Of a stretch of 64,000 nt of DNA, positions 19,879-30,020 are shown one piece after another; positions within the stretch are counted from its first letter, which is position 1; every line of letters begins with the position of its first letter. A model generated the notes under the pieces. It was not told the DNA's origin, did not search any database, and was given only the letters and a program-made list of their open reading frames with translations. This DNA comes from Rhynchopus euleeides (Eukaryota > Euglenozoa > Diplonemea > Diplonemida > Diplonemidae), in the NCBI GenBank assembly GCA_963210315.1, contig OY723296.1:124001-188000 (forward strand), written 5' to 3'. A program made the position numbers and the translations under genes.

Positions 19879-22034
19879 TCCCCATCTTGTTGAACTGCAG
19901 CAAGAACGATCTCACGATCACCCTTCAGGCTGTCGTCTGCGCACTCGAGTGAGCGCCCCGTTCGTTGAACTGCAGCAAGAACGAACTCACGATCACCCTT
20001 CAGGCTGTCGTCTGCGTAGTCGAGTGAGTCCCCATCTTGCTGCACTGCAGCAAGAATGACCTCACGATCTCCCTTCAGGCTGTCGTCTGCGTAACGGAGT
20101 GAGTACCCATTTTGTTGAACTGCAGCAAGAACGATCTCACGAGCACCCTTCAGGCTGTCGTCTGCGTACTCGAGTGAGTCCCCATCTTGCTGAACTGCAG
20201 CAAGAATGACCTCACGATCTCCCTTCAGGCTGTCGTCTGCGTAACGGAGTGAGCGCCCATTTTGTTGAACTGCAGCAAGAACGATCTCACGATCACCTTT
20301 CAGGCTGTCGTCTGCGTACTCGAGTGAGGGCCCCTTTCGTTGAACTGCAGCAAGAACGAACTCACGATCACCCTTCAGGCTGTCGTCTGCGAACTCGAGT
20401 GAGTGCCCCTTTCGTTGAACTGCAGCAAGAACGAACTCACGATCACCTTTCAGGCTGTCGTCTGCGTACTGGAGTGAGTCCCCATCTGCTTGAACTGCAG
20501 CAAGAACGATCTCACGATCACCCTTCAGGCTGTCGCCTGCGTAACGGAGTGAGTACCCATTTTGTTGAACTGCAGCAAGAACGATCTCACGATCCCCCTT
20601 CAGTCTGTCGTCTGCGTACTGGAGTGAGTGCCCACAGCGTTGAACTGCAGCAAGAACGATCTCACGATCACCCTTCAGTCTGTCGTCTGCGTAACGGAGT
20701 GAGTACCCATCTTGTTGAACTGCAGCAAGAACGAACTCACGATCACCTTTCAGGCTGTCGTCTGCGTACTCGAGTGAGTCCCCATTTCGTTGAGCTGCAG
20801 TAAGAACGAACTCACGATCACCTTTCAGGTTGTCGTCTGCGTACTCGAGTGAGCGCCCATTTCGTTGAACTGCAGCAAGAACGATCTCACGATCACCCTT
20901 CAGGCTGTCGTCTGCGTAACGGAGTGAGTACCCATCTTGTTGAACTGCAGCAAGAACGATCTCACGATCACCCTTCAGGCTGTCGTCTGCGTACTGGAGT
21001 GTGTGCCCACAGCGTTGAACTGCAGCAAGAACGATCTCACGATCACCCTTCAGGCTGTCGTCTGCGTAACGGAGTGAGTACCCATTTTGTTGAACTGCAG
21101 CAAGAACGAACTCACGATCACCCTTCAGGCTGTCGTCTGCGTACTGGAGTGAGTGCCCACAGCATTGAACTGCAGCAAGAACGAACTCACGATCACCCTT
21201 CAGGCTGTCGTCTGCGTACTCGAGTGAGGCCCCATTTTGTTGAACTGCAGCAAGAACGATCTCACGATCACCCTTCAGGCTGTCGTCTGCGTACTCGAGT
21301 GAGTGCCCACGGCTTTGAACTGCAGCAAGAACGATCTCACGATCACCCTTCAGGCTGTCGTCTGCGTACTCGAGTGAGGCCCCATTTTGTTGAACTGCAG
21401 CAAGAACGATCTCACGATCACCCTTCAGTCTGTCGTCTGCGTACTCGAGTGAGTGCCCACGGCTTTGAACTGCAGCAAGAACGATCTCACGATCACCCTT
21501 CAGGCTGTCGTCTGCGTACTCGAGTGAGTGCCCACGGCTTTGAACTGCAGCAAGAACGATCTCACGATCACCCTTCAGGCTGTCGTCTGCGTACTGGAGT
21601 GAGTACCCACAGCATTGAACTGCTGCATGAACAAGTTCACGATCACCCTTCACGGTGGTGTGCGCATGTGCGAACCAGTCTGGCGCTCCTTCGTCCGTCA
21701 ACTCGCGAACGGCTTGAAGGACCTCATCGTGTGTCGTCACCCACAGCGGGACCTGCCACAGTTCCTTCTCCCCCTTGTGCACCGCATCGAGGTGACGGTC
21801 GGGACAGAGGATGACGTGAACCAAGCATCCGGCTTCGACACCTGCATGGCTCAGAGGCTCGTCGTCACACACCGCTTTGACCCCCACCGACAGATGCACG
21901 TCCTCTTCCTCCGCACCATCAGGGTAGCGGAACGCCTCGCGTGCTTCGAGCTTCAGCCTGTCGGGCTTCTCGTCCATCCCGATGTCGACAGTGTGCGTCA
22001 CGCCTGTCGCCGCATCCGTCAGGAACACCTCCAT
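19854..22034 (-). CDS. ubiquitin-like domain plus DUF4116 repeat protein, paralogue 2 (truncated)
   Basis: From ATG at 22034 (an in-frame GTG lies two codons upstream), about 726 residues. Residues 1-80 form a ubiquitin-like domain (MEVFLTDAATGVTHTVDIGM, helix DRLKLEAREAFRYP, HLSVGVKAVCDDEPLS). A linker follows with WQVPLWVTTHDEVLQAVREL, shared with paralogue 1 as WEVPMWVTEPGEVLQA. Then come 23 full 25-residue units, nearly all KGDREIVLAAVQ-xx-G-xSLxYADDSL, and a 24th that runs into the 308-bp insertion and stops after GEAIASHTA. The units are almost identical in DNA as well, unlike paralogue 1, implying recent expansion or homogenisation. At least four more units lie beyond the insertion. 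Function unknown; no signal peptide. Confidence 0.85.
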   Translation of the reverse strand: MEVFLTDAATGVTHTVDIGMDEKPDRLKLEAREAFRYPDGAEEEDVHLSVGVKAVCDDEPLSHAGVEAGCLVHVILCPDRHLDAVHKGEKELWQVPLWVTTHDEVLQAVRELTDEGAPDWFAHAHTTVKGDRELVHAAVQCCGYSLQYADDSLKGDREIVLAAVQSRGHSLEYADDSLKGDREIVLAAVQSRGHSLEYADDRLKGDREIVLAAVQQNGASLEYADDSLKGDREIVLAAVQSRGHSLEYADDSLKGDREIVLAAVQQNGASLEYADDSLKGDREFVLAAVQCCGHSLQYADDSLKGDREFVLAAVQQNGYSLRYADDSLKGDREIVLAAVQRCGHTLQYADDSLKGDREIVLAAVQQDGYSLRYADDSLKGDREIVLAAVQRNGRSLEYADDNLKGDREFVLTAAQRNGDSLEYADDSLKGDREFVLAAVQQDGYSLRYADDRLKGDREIVLAAVQRCGHSLQYADDRLKGDREIVLAAVQQNGYSLRYAGDSLKGDREIVLAAVQADGDSLQYADDSLKGDREFVLAAVQRKGHSLEFADDSLKGDREFVLAAVQRKGPSLEYADDSLKGDREIVLAAVQQNGRSLRYADDSLKGDREVILAAVQQDGDSLEYADDSLKGAREIVLAAVQQNGYSLRYADDSLKGDREVILAAVQQDGDSLDYADDSLKGDREFVLAAVQRTGRSLECADDSLKGDREIVLAAVQQDGEAIASHTA

Positions 22035-22665
22035 AACCACGCCTGTGAAAAGTTAGCAGCGCCCTGCAGGGTGGTGTGGCTCTGTGTGTGTGTTGCAATC
22101 AATCAGGAGGCACGCGCCCGCTCAGCGTGGTGCATGGTCATAAAGACGATCCTCAACAGGCACAGAATTGACAGGATGTGGGGAATGCTCCCACAGACGA
22201 GGGGTTCGTGGGAGACCGCCACGCATCGGTATGTCGAACCTTCTTGTCTTTACTGGTCTGGCTGACGCCCAAAAAAATAGTCATGTTTCCCTTTCCCCAC
22301 CCCCCGAGACCCCCCCGCCCCCCCAGACCCCCCCGTGATGTGACTCACACAAACCAGTGATTATACAGGGCTAGGGGGGCTCTATGTACACCACCTGCAC
22401 CTTCCAGTTGCAGGCAACGGTCTGGTGTGGCTCTGGCCGGCATGGCGAAGGGTTGCTTCGGAAGAGCGGAGAGGACTGGGTGAAAGCTGAACAAGCAGGA
22501 AGGAGAAGAAAGAAGGGCGGAGAGGACTGGGTGGGGTCGACCAGAGTGTTGTAGTTGTAGCCCAGCCAAGCAGAACGATGATCCAAGGCCTCATGAGGCA
22601 GGCCCGCATGGGGCCGGTGCCTGCAAGGGCACACGGGGTGCAGAATGGCGAATCTGCGGCACGTG
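22035..22665. other. intergenic stretch
   Basis: No supported gene. A short tandem duplication around GCGGAGAGGACTGGGTG lies at 22470-22540, and C-rich runs lie near 22296-22335. Confidence 0.4.
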
Positions 22666-24499
22666 TCACGCGTCACCGTTGACACAGCGTGGCATCTCCT
22701 GTTTTTGCTGCTGTGGCTGCTGCTCCGAATCTGTGGCACGCCGCACGCACCACACCAGCACAGCCACCAACACAGCCACATCAACGACAGAGCCCGCCAC
22801 GATGCCTGCAATAGCACCAGCACTCAGGCCATCATCCTCTGCATCCGGGATAGGGGCAGGGGTGCTGACGGGGCGTGGCACCGGCGTGTCCACAGCGGTG
22901 GTGGTGCATGTGTGGTAGTCCTTCCCGTCGCGGTCTTCAGCAGGTCCCGCAACCCGACGCGATCGCACGTCACCCGCAACGTGATGGCAACAATCATCTT
23001 CACGTCAACAGGTGCAGGGCCGGCAACAGGGATCTCGCAGAGCGTCCCTGAGTGGGTCCCACAGGCACAGTGCTGAGAGGTCTTGCAGTTGGCAGTGTCG
23101 TCCCCGAACACACGGCAAATGTCGTACTCAGTGCAGACACGGGCAGGCGAGAGGGCAGGCGGCGGGGGTGCAACAGTTGGAGGTGCAGGCGTTGCAGGTG
23201 CAGGTGTCGGAGGTGCGGGCGTTGCTGGTGCGGGCGTTGGAGGTGAAGGCGTTGCCAATCCGTCCCACAAGAGGATGCTGGAATTGCTCTTGCTGTCCTC
23301 TACCGTGATGATAGTGTCGCTGTTGTGGAAGTACGCAACTGCGGCTGTCGGGGATGGCATGGTGTGCGACTCCAGCAGGCTGCCGCTCTCCACGGAGTAC
23401 ACCTCCCTGTCACCCTGTCCCCACCGGTATCCCACCACCACCAGCTTGCTTGAGTCACGGGAGAAGGCTAGGCTGGTCGTGAACCAACCCTTCCTGGCAA
23501 TCCCCTTGTGGAGGGAGTAGTCGCTCAGTTTGTAGATGCGCACCGGGTACATCGGGTATCCCCACCGCCCCGTCAGAATTGCGAAGTACCGACCATCTGG
23601 CGAAACCTGGGTTGCGGTTGTGCCTTCGGATTCGACCACAGTATTGAGAAGAGCAAGAGTTGTTGCATTCCGCACAACAACCTTAGCCGCTGCTGACAAC
23701 GAGTCTTCCCCCGTCAGGGGTGTATGACAAGGCGTCAACGTCCCAGGTCCCCGACCCACCCCGAGGCAAACGCAGCACCAATTCACCAGTCGCAGCATCC
23801 CAGATAGATGTTCACCGTGGCAGCTCTCGAGAAAGTCGTGGCCGCGAAGTACAGACCATCTGGTGATACCTGGACGGCAGTGATTGATCCCTGTGTGATC
23901 TGGCAGTGTATTGAGAAGAGTACCCGTCGTTGCCTCCCACACAAGAACCACACGCGACTTCGAACCACTGATGAGTCTTCCCCCGTCAGGAGTGTACCTC
24001 AGGGCGTCGGTGTCATCCGGGGAAGAGAGGGACAACACCAAGTCACCAGTCGCAGCATTCCAGATGTAGATGTTGCCGCCAGCGTGCCCGGAAGCAACAC
24101 GTGCGCCGTCTGGTGAGTATGCAACAGCGTTGCACCTCTCTTTCGAGACCGACCACAGTTCTGCCCCTTCGGTCAAGCTGACGACAGCAACCCTATGCGA
24201 GACAGTAATGTTGTCCCACAGCGCCACAGCCACATTCTCCGCATCAGGAGAGAACGCAACGTCTCGTGTTTCGTAATACTCGGGCACCGTGAGCGCATCG
24301 CCTGTGCTCCCACGTTGTACACGAGCAAGCCATTGGTCCCCGCTGCCACCGCAGCCAACGTATCGTCATGCGAAACAGCGATGCATTCGGGAGAGCCCAC
24401 CTCACGAGCAAGCTCCACGATGCAGTGCGGACCCGCATCACTGGGGCACGATGCGAGTGCACCGAAGCACAGCGACAGCAGCGCCGCTACGGCTGCCAT
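22666..24499 (-). pseudogene. secreted WD40 beta-propeller protein with single membrane span, frame interrupted
   Basis: ATG at 24499 starts a clear signal peptide (MAAVAALLSLCFGALASC). WD40-type blades follow: VAFSPDAENVAVAL, AYSPDGARVASGHAG with IYIWNAATGDLVL, VQVSPDGLYFAATTF and QVSPDGRYFAIL. A Pro/Ala/Thr repeat linker (TPAPATPAPPT) leads to a Cys-rich segment (CTEYDICRVFGDDTANC ... CACGTHSG). A membrane helix (GAIAGIVAGSVVDVAVLVAV) and a short basic/Gln tail end at 22666. The blades lie in three frames: changes are needed near 24310, 23900, 23815, 23695 and 22950, and no GT-AG introns fit there. Either the gene is decaying or the consensus has single-base errors. A type I surface receptor or adhesin-like role is inference. 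Confidence 0.7.
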
Positions 24500-25052
24500 G
24501 GAGACTGTGTGTGCAGGTGTGTGCCTTTTTCTGTCGGGCGGTGGTGTCAGGGCTGTGGTGTCCTCCTCCGGCAACACACCCTGCGACAGGCATGAGCCAC
24601 GGCTGGTGACACTCTGCCACCACCTCGCGGGTGTGTGATCGCCTTGGTCCCCCTCACCAAACCGTCAGGTCTGCAGACCTGGGCCCCTTTGTATCTGTGC
24701 AATTCAATTTGTGCGGCCTGCCCTCACGCATCCACCTGGTTTGGCCAATCCCTGCACCTGGTTTCCGCCCCGCAATACCGCCACACCACCAAACCCACTA
24801 TTGACGGGATGCTGTCTGTCGGGGGAAGGGAGGGGGCGGGGACACGAGGGGGCGACAAGCGTTCTAACAGGCTACTATGAGTGGGTCGGGGTGGGGTGGG
24901 GTGGGGTGGGGCGCGACAGCAAAATCCGTCAACGGATAAGCGGCAGGGGAGGCTGGCCTCCGGCAGGAGCATCCAGCCGCACCACACCCCGCAGGCCGCC
25001 CTGCGTTCCTCGGAGGGCAGGCCCTCCCACAGCATGCAGGATCCCCTGGGCT

Positions 25053-27173
25053 TCACTCGACAGCCGTGCGCCAGGCCTGGATCCAGTGCATGTCAGGGCA
25101 GTCGGGTGGGTGCGGCATCGGGTAAGGCTGCATGTGCATTGGGGGTGCCATGTGCCCATGGAAGGCACCGCCAGGTGACTGTTGTGGCGCGCATCGAGAA
25201 GTGAAAGGCCTGCGGCCTCGTTCGCGGACTGTTGCAGGCGGGCGTGTCATGTGAACAGGGAAGGCGACGTGTTGGACGCGCTCCATCATCTTGTGGATTT
25301 CGTCGCGCTTCTTTGTGCGGGAGATGCACCCCAGCTGCCTGCCACGAGAGGAGCCCTGTGCAGCAGACTCCAGGGTTGCGTTGAGCGCTTTCTGGATCTT
25401 CGCCTCCCCGACACGCTTGTAGTGGCACCGCAGCCACCGCAGGAAGTACCGCCCCGCAACGCGGGCCCGCAGGACGGAGTTGAACATGAAAACCGTCTCC
25501 GCCTCCCCCTCCGACATCGAGTCGTCCTCTTCCTCGGCGACGCTCTCCTCCTGCGCGCTCTTCTTGCCGCGCCCGTCATCTTCGTCATCCTCCTTAGACC
25601 GCTTTGAAGAAGACTTTGACGACTTCGATGACGACGAAGAGTCATTCCGGTGCCTCTTCCCCTTCTTTGCACGCCCCTTGTGCAACGGCGAGTAGGACGA
25701 GAAGGAGCGGCACGACCTCGACATGAAGCTGGAAGAGGTGGATGTGGGCGCACTGCTGCGTGACAGCGAGCGATACTTGAACGACTTCTGCGAGCGGTTG
25801 GAGCCCGACCGCCGCAGGCTCCGTTTCATCGACAGGCCACGCCGGCTCTTCAGGCTCCTGCTCTTGCTCAGCCGCTTCCCGTCCTTGTCCTTCCCGCGCC
25901 GGTGCCGCCGCCCCCTCTTGTCATTCGCCATCTCCTCGATAGTCATCTTCAGCATGTTCTGCTGCTGCTCCATGAACTCCTTCTCCGCGAGAAGCTCCTT
26001 GACTTGCGTCTTCAGCTTCTCCAGCTCATCCGCCTGCTTCGTACACACATCGCGCGAATGCTTGATGGACGACAGCAGATGGGTGATCAGCTTGTAGTGC
26101 TTCTGCATGATCACAGCCTCACTCTCGAAGTGCCCCTTGTTGTCGAGGCGGAAGGGCATGCCCTGCAGCCAGTCGTCGGGGAGGTGATGCACGTCAGCAG
26201 ACCACCACTCGTTGACCTCGTTCATCACCTGCACGTTGCCGGGGTGCCGCAATGCGCTGGAGACGAAGCGGTGCGTCGTGTGGAGGACAGACGACAGGAG
26301 CGGCAGCATCAGCGAGAGCCCCTGCACCGTATTGCTCTGCCGCATTACCGCCTCGTCGATCAGCCCGAACACCTGGTTCTGCCGCAGCCACTTGCGGTAA
26401 ACATGCAGGGAGTGCTTCACAAAGAAGACCCCTTCACGCAGCTCGAGGAAGTGTTGCTTCGTCTTCTGCAGCTGGTCCCGCGTCTCCTCCTTGCTCAGAC
26501 GGGAGAGCTTCTGCCGCAGCACCTCCAGCTCGTCCTGCAGCAGCTGCTGCTGCAGGCGGTGCTTCTCCTCCAGCGACTGGTTCACCCCGATGAGCTGCTC
26601 CACCGTCAGATGCTTCAGCGGAACCACCTGCGTCGCCGCCTTCGCTGCCTCACGCTTCGCGATGGACCGCTGCACCTCCTCCTTGATCCGCTCCTTCTGT
26701 GCCTTGTGTGGGTCCTTTGCTGCAGGGCGTGCGGCGCGCTTCGGCTCCTTCACCGACACACCCTCGACAAGACGCAGCAGCAAGGCATTCTGGTCCTTCA
26801 GGACGTCCGCTATCTCGTCGAGATTCGCCTGCATGTCCATGAGGGCGTCCGACCTGTTCTTCCCATGCGTTGTCGTGAAGTGCTTCTCGAAGAAGCTCGG
26901 CGCCTTCGCCTTAAAGAACAGCTCTTCGTTGCGACGCAGCTCCACCACCTCGCAGAGGAGACCGTCACGGATGTCTTTCAGCGCTGTGTGCAGCTGCGAC
27001 GTCTTGCCGGTCATGATCTCCAGCACCATGCGTTGTGAGGACACCTGGCCCGCGAGTCCATCCGCACAGCCTCCGTCGTCTATGTCATGCCGGAGGGCAG
27101 CGTAGTTATGGTCTGCGCGGCTGGGGCAGTCCTCAGTGCTCGCCGAGCTGCTGCTGTCGTGCGTGTCGTACAT
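25053..27173 (-). CDS. coiled-coil, Ser/Arg-rich protein of unknown function
   Basis: A 706-residue protein from ATG at 27173 (MYDTHDSSSSASTEDCPS). A long helical region (about 45-430) includes coiled-coil runs such as LQQQLLQDELEVLRQKLSRL and KQADELEKLKTQVKELLAEK. A basic, Ser/Arg/Lys-rich block follows (about 430-560, SLSRSSAPTSTSSSFMSRS), then an acidic Ser/Glu stretch (EEEDDSMSEGEAE). Near the end is an IQ-like helix (RYFLRWLRCHYKRVGEAKIQ) and a Pro/His/Met-rich tail. No signal peptide or membrane span. The family is not recognised; the basic/acidic blocks suggest a nuclear or cytoskeletal protein, which is inference. An upstream in-frame extension to 27473 is low-complexity and lies in likely 5' untranslated sequence. 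No intron is required. Confidence 0.8.
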   Translation of the reverse strand: MYDTHDSSSSASTEDCPSRADHNYAALRHDIDDGGCADGLAGQVSSQRMVLEIMTGKTSQLHTALKDIRDGLLCEVVELRRNEELFFKAKAPSFFEKHFTTTHGKNRSDALMDMQANLDEIADVLKDQNALLLRLVEGVSVKEPKRAARPAAKDPHKAQKERIKEEVQRSIAKREAAKAATQVVPLKHLTVEQLIGVNQSLEEKHRLQQQLLQDELEVLRQKLSRLSKEETRDQLQKTKQHFLELREGVFFVKHSLHVYRKWLRQNQVFGLIDEAVMRQSNTVQGLSLMLPLLSSVLHTTHRFVSSALRHPGNVQVMNEVNEWWSADVHHLPDDWLQGMPFRLDNKGHFESEAVIMQKHYKLITHLLSSIKHSRDVCTKQADELEKLKTQVKELLAEKEFMEQQQNMLKMTIEEMANDKRGRRHRRGKDKDGKRLSKSRSLKSRRGLSMKRSLRRSGSNRSQKSFKYRSLSRSSAPTSTSSSFMSRSCRSFSSYSPLHKGRAKKGKRHRNDSSSSSKSSKSSSKRSKEDDEDDGRGKKSAQEESVAEEEDDSMSEGEAETVFMFNSVLRARVAGRYFLRWLRCHYKRVGEAKIQKALNATLESAAQGSSRGRQLGCISRTKKRDEIHKMMERVQHVAFPVHMTRPPATVRERGRRPFTSRCAPQQSPGGAFHGHMAPPMHMQPYPMPHPPDCPDMHWIQAWRTAVE

Positions 27174-27791
27174 TGTACGCAATTGCGGAGGGGAGGGGGG
27201 GGGGCTCAGCTCAACCGTCGTTGGGCCCTGGAAAGGGGACACCCCCTTGATGTGGCCTCCTGCCCCCCCCCTCGCTCCCTCGCTCCCTCCAGCCAGAAGG
27301 TTCACCCGGCGCCGTTGCTCAACATGTGTGTCGTGTGTAAGCCAACACGGTGTAAATGCTGCTGTGGGTGGTGTGGGTGGGGAATTGCGGAGGGGCGGGG
27401 AGAAGAGCCAATAGGGGCGGCAGAGGCTTAGCTTGGGGGGGGAAACTCGGTCAGCTGACCGTGTTTCAGCCAAACCCGGAAAAAAACTCGGTCAGCCAGT
27501 GTTTTCGCTTGGAAGACTTGGGGTGAAAAACAGGGGTGGAGCTTGGGGGTTTTTTCGGGTCAGCTGACCTGATTTTCTGCAGGCCCTCACAAAAAATCAG
27601 GTCAGGGGTAAAAAGAAAAAAAAATATAGATTTTCGGGAAACCGGAAAAGTTGGCTCCTCGCCTTGGGGTCTCAAGGTGACCAGGAGGCGTTTCGTGAGC
27701 AAAGTGACCCCAGCGACATGAGCACAGGCCTCAAACAGTCACAATAGAGGACAAATGAAGCTGCCCAACCCGTACCGTGCAACAGACGTTT

Positions 27792-27842
27792 GCTACCGTG
27801 GCCTCCGGCGGCTGGGGGGCTCCGCCCCCCAGACCCCCCTGT
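27792..27842 (+). repeat. hairpin repeat, copy 3
   Basis: GCTACCGTGGCCTCCGGCGG followed by the GGGGGGCTCCGCCCCCC hairpin and AGACCCCCCTGTGGCATGT. Confidence 0.8.
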
Positions 27843-27968
27843 GGCATGTCTTGTGGTATGTCTTGTACCCAAGCCCTTTACATCAGGGAATGGAGTACAG
27901 ACCGCCCTCAGTATCCTCAGGAGGACGCAGCCAACTCACACAGAATCCGTACGCCCGCAAGTCACAGA

Positions 27969-28020
27969 TGTTCACTACCGTGGCCTCCGGCGGCTGGGGG
28001 CTCCGCCCCCCAGACCCCCC
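27969..28020 (+). repeat. hairpin repeat, copy 4
   Basis: TGTTCACTACCGTGGCCTCC followed by the G5/C5 version of the hairpin and AGACCCCCCTATGGCATG. Confidence 0.8.
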
Positions 28021-28498
28021 CTATGGCATGTGTTTGTCTTGTAACCAAGTCCTTGCGCGTCCGGGGCTGCATATCAGTTCCGGTACCCTCGCGGGAGGCT
28101 GGGCCCGAGCACTGATCTCTGAGACGAACCGGGGGGGAACCCACTCAGTGAGAAAAAATTGGCTGACCCGATCTGACCCGATCCAGCCCGCAACCCCAAA
28201 TTTCAAGCTCCACCCCTGGTGAAAAATCTTCAAAAAAAAATAAAACCCTGTGCCTGGAATTTTGACCGAGTTAGATAAAATTTTCAGTGCAATCCTTCAG
28301 CACCTCCCCCCTAGATTTTTAGGTTTTCTTGACCCAATGGTCGAAATCTGCGACATAGTGGAAATCCCGGGGACATGTCGAATTCGAAAATTTTGGGTTA
28401 AAAAACCCCAGGGGGGACCCTTTGGTTTCACCCCCTGTTGGGGGGCCTGGTGGGCGTTCAGGTGAGCTGCGACCCTTGGTTCTGACAGAGTGCAGCAA

Positions 28499-29100
28499 TG
28501 GTAATCAACCGTCGTGAACGTACTTTCGTGCCGGCATGGCTATTCATGGGCACCGTGGCATGTCGCCGCATCCGTTCCGATCACAAGTGCCAGAGGCAAA
28601 TCAGGAGTCCTGGTCCAGTGCAGGCACCTGCGCAGATACCCAAGGGACTGTTGTGCACAAAAATGCACACACAAGGACATCAACTGACCGAGGCAATGCA
28701 GCTCGCAGCCTATCGATTCGATTCGGGGCACAAGCCTCACGAGCTGGTCACGCGATACCAGGTTACTCTGCGTGGCGTATTCCGTGCAGCCGAAATGGCT
28801 TGGGCAGCAGTGCACAGGGGACCTTCTGCTGCACTGCGACAGGACAACCCAAGCACGTGCCGCGTACATCCAGAGGTGAAGTTGGACGAGGAAGATCAGT
28901 GGCTTCTGGGAGGAAGAGGGCGACCGCATCCATGTCGCGGATAACACACTCAGCACACGAGCGGGCGTTGCAAGAAATCCCCCATGTGTAAACAGGGGAA
29001 ATCGGGCTTTTAGGGGATCCTGGTCAGGAATAAAAATTTCCACACATATTTTTCGACTTCCTGAGGCCAAAAACCGGTGTTCCTGGACCCAGATGTGACA
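28499..29100 (+). pseudogene. possible transposase or gene remnant with helix-turn-helix-like segment
   Basis: A plus-strand frame of 148 codons contains HQLTEAMQLAAYRFDSGHKP and VTRYQVTLRGVFRAAEMAW, a spacing reminiscent of transposase helix-turn-helix domains, then EVKLDEEDQWLL. A second frame continues with VADNTLSTRAGVARN and FRGSWSGIKISTHIFRLPEA. This is suggestive of a frame-broken Tc1- or pogo-like relic, but no catalytic motif is visible and a minus-strand frame is equally long. Confidence 0.2.
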
Positions 29101-29929
29101 TCTGGATGACATAATAAAAATCCAGAGTGCCTTAGAGGCGCGCGGGACATTTTTTTGGGGTTCGTGACTGGAGACCCCCTATTTTGGGGGATTTCCCGTA
29201 GGTGGAAAATGTCGATTTTCCAATTTTAAATCACTCTGGGGGCACCTGCGGGGCCATATTTTGCATTTTCAGACAGGGGACATATACCCTACAAACCCGA
29301 TTTTCGGGTTTTTTGACCATTTTATGCCTTGTGCGAAAACGTGATATTTTTTGGACAAAATTCCAGGCACAGGGTTTAAAAAAGCTGGAAATCTCAGGAA
29401 GATATCTTCCTGGGGGAAAAAACAAAAAAATCTGGTCGCCAGATTTTTTTCTTGTTTTTTTTGGGGGGGCTTTTTGGCGGCCTGACGGTGACTTCCGGAC
29501 TGAATCCGACTGGTTTTTTGGCACGGCTTCCAATCCCGTGCATGGGGGGATACGCACAAGAACAGATGTTCACTACCGTGGCCTCCGGCGGCTGGGGGGC
29601 TCCGCCCCCCAGACCCCCCTGTGACATGTACCTGTCAGTTGCCAAGGCCTGAGCACATGCGGCGTCACATCGCAGAGGCGAAAGCCCGTGCTGATGTGTT
29701 GAAACACGTGTCCGTGTGCCTGTTGGGGGGGAAAGTGACCCAAAACCCCAATTTTGGTGTTCCTCCGACGCCCAGAGGTCAGCACGAGCGCTGGGGGGAA
29801 ATACTAGGCGGGGTGGGTGGAAGAGTAGAAATCTTCCTGGGTCTGGCCCCCCCTGGAAGATTAGCGAAAACCCTGCGGTCAGCCCAAAAAAAAAAGCATA
29901 AATTTCCGGAGGAAAAAGCGGATTTTTTT
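29101..29929. other. AT-richer non-coding stretch
   Basis: No supported gene. It contains hairpin repeat copy 5 (29565-29620) and T- and A-runs. Confidence 0.4.
29565..29620 (+). repeat. hairpin repeat, copy 5
   Basis: Complete version of the family: CAGATGTTCACTACCGTGG, the GGGGGGCTCCGCCCCCC hairpin, and AGACCCCCCTGTGACATGT. Confidence 0.8.
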
Positions 29930-30020
29930 ACGCACACGACTTTCGCGCGGAAAGTGTCATTCAGCTCTGCCAAACGTGCTCTACACACCACCCCCTTCAT
30001 CAGGCAAGTGGGTTTGTAAG

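Larger units (their letters stand above)
27174..28498. other. intergenic stretch with two hairpin repeats
   Basis: No supported gene. The motif GGTCAGCTGACC and related GTCAGCTGAC / TCAGGTCAG blocks recur at 27449-27605. Two hairpin repeats (27792-27842 and 27969-28020) lie 177 bp apart, within about 240 bp of partly duplicated sequence. Confidence 0.5.

Noticed and set aside
19854-22034. CRISPR-like or satellite array
   Set aside because: The 75-bp period is a 25-codon protein repeat in one long open frame; no constant repeat plus unique spacer pattern.
25902-27038. 378-codon plus-strand open frame opposite the coiled-coil gene
   Set aside because: Antisense of a helical, Leu/Gln/Glu-rich gene; the apparent Leu/His richness is a mirror of that composition.
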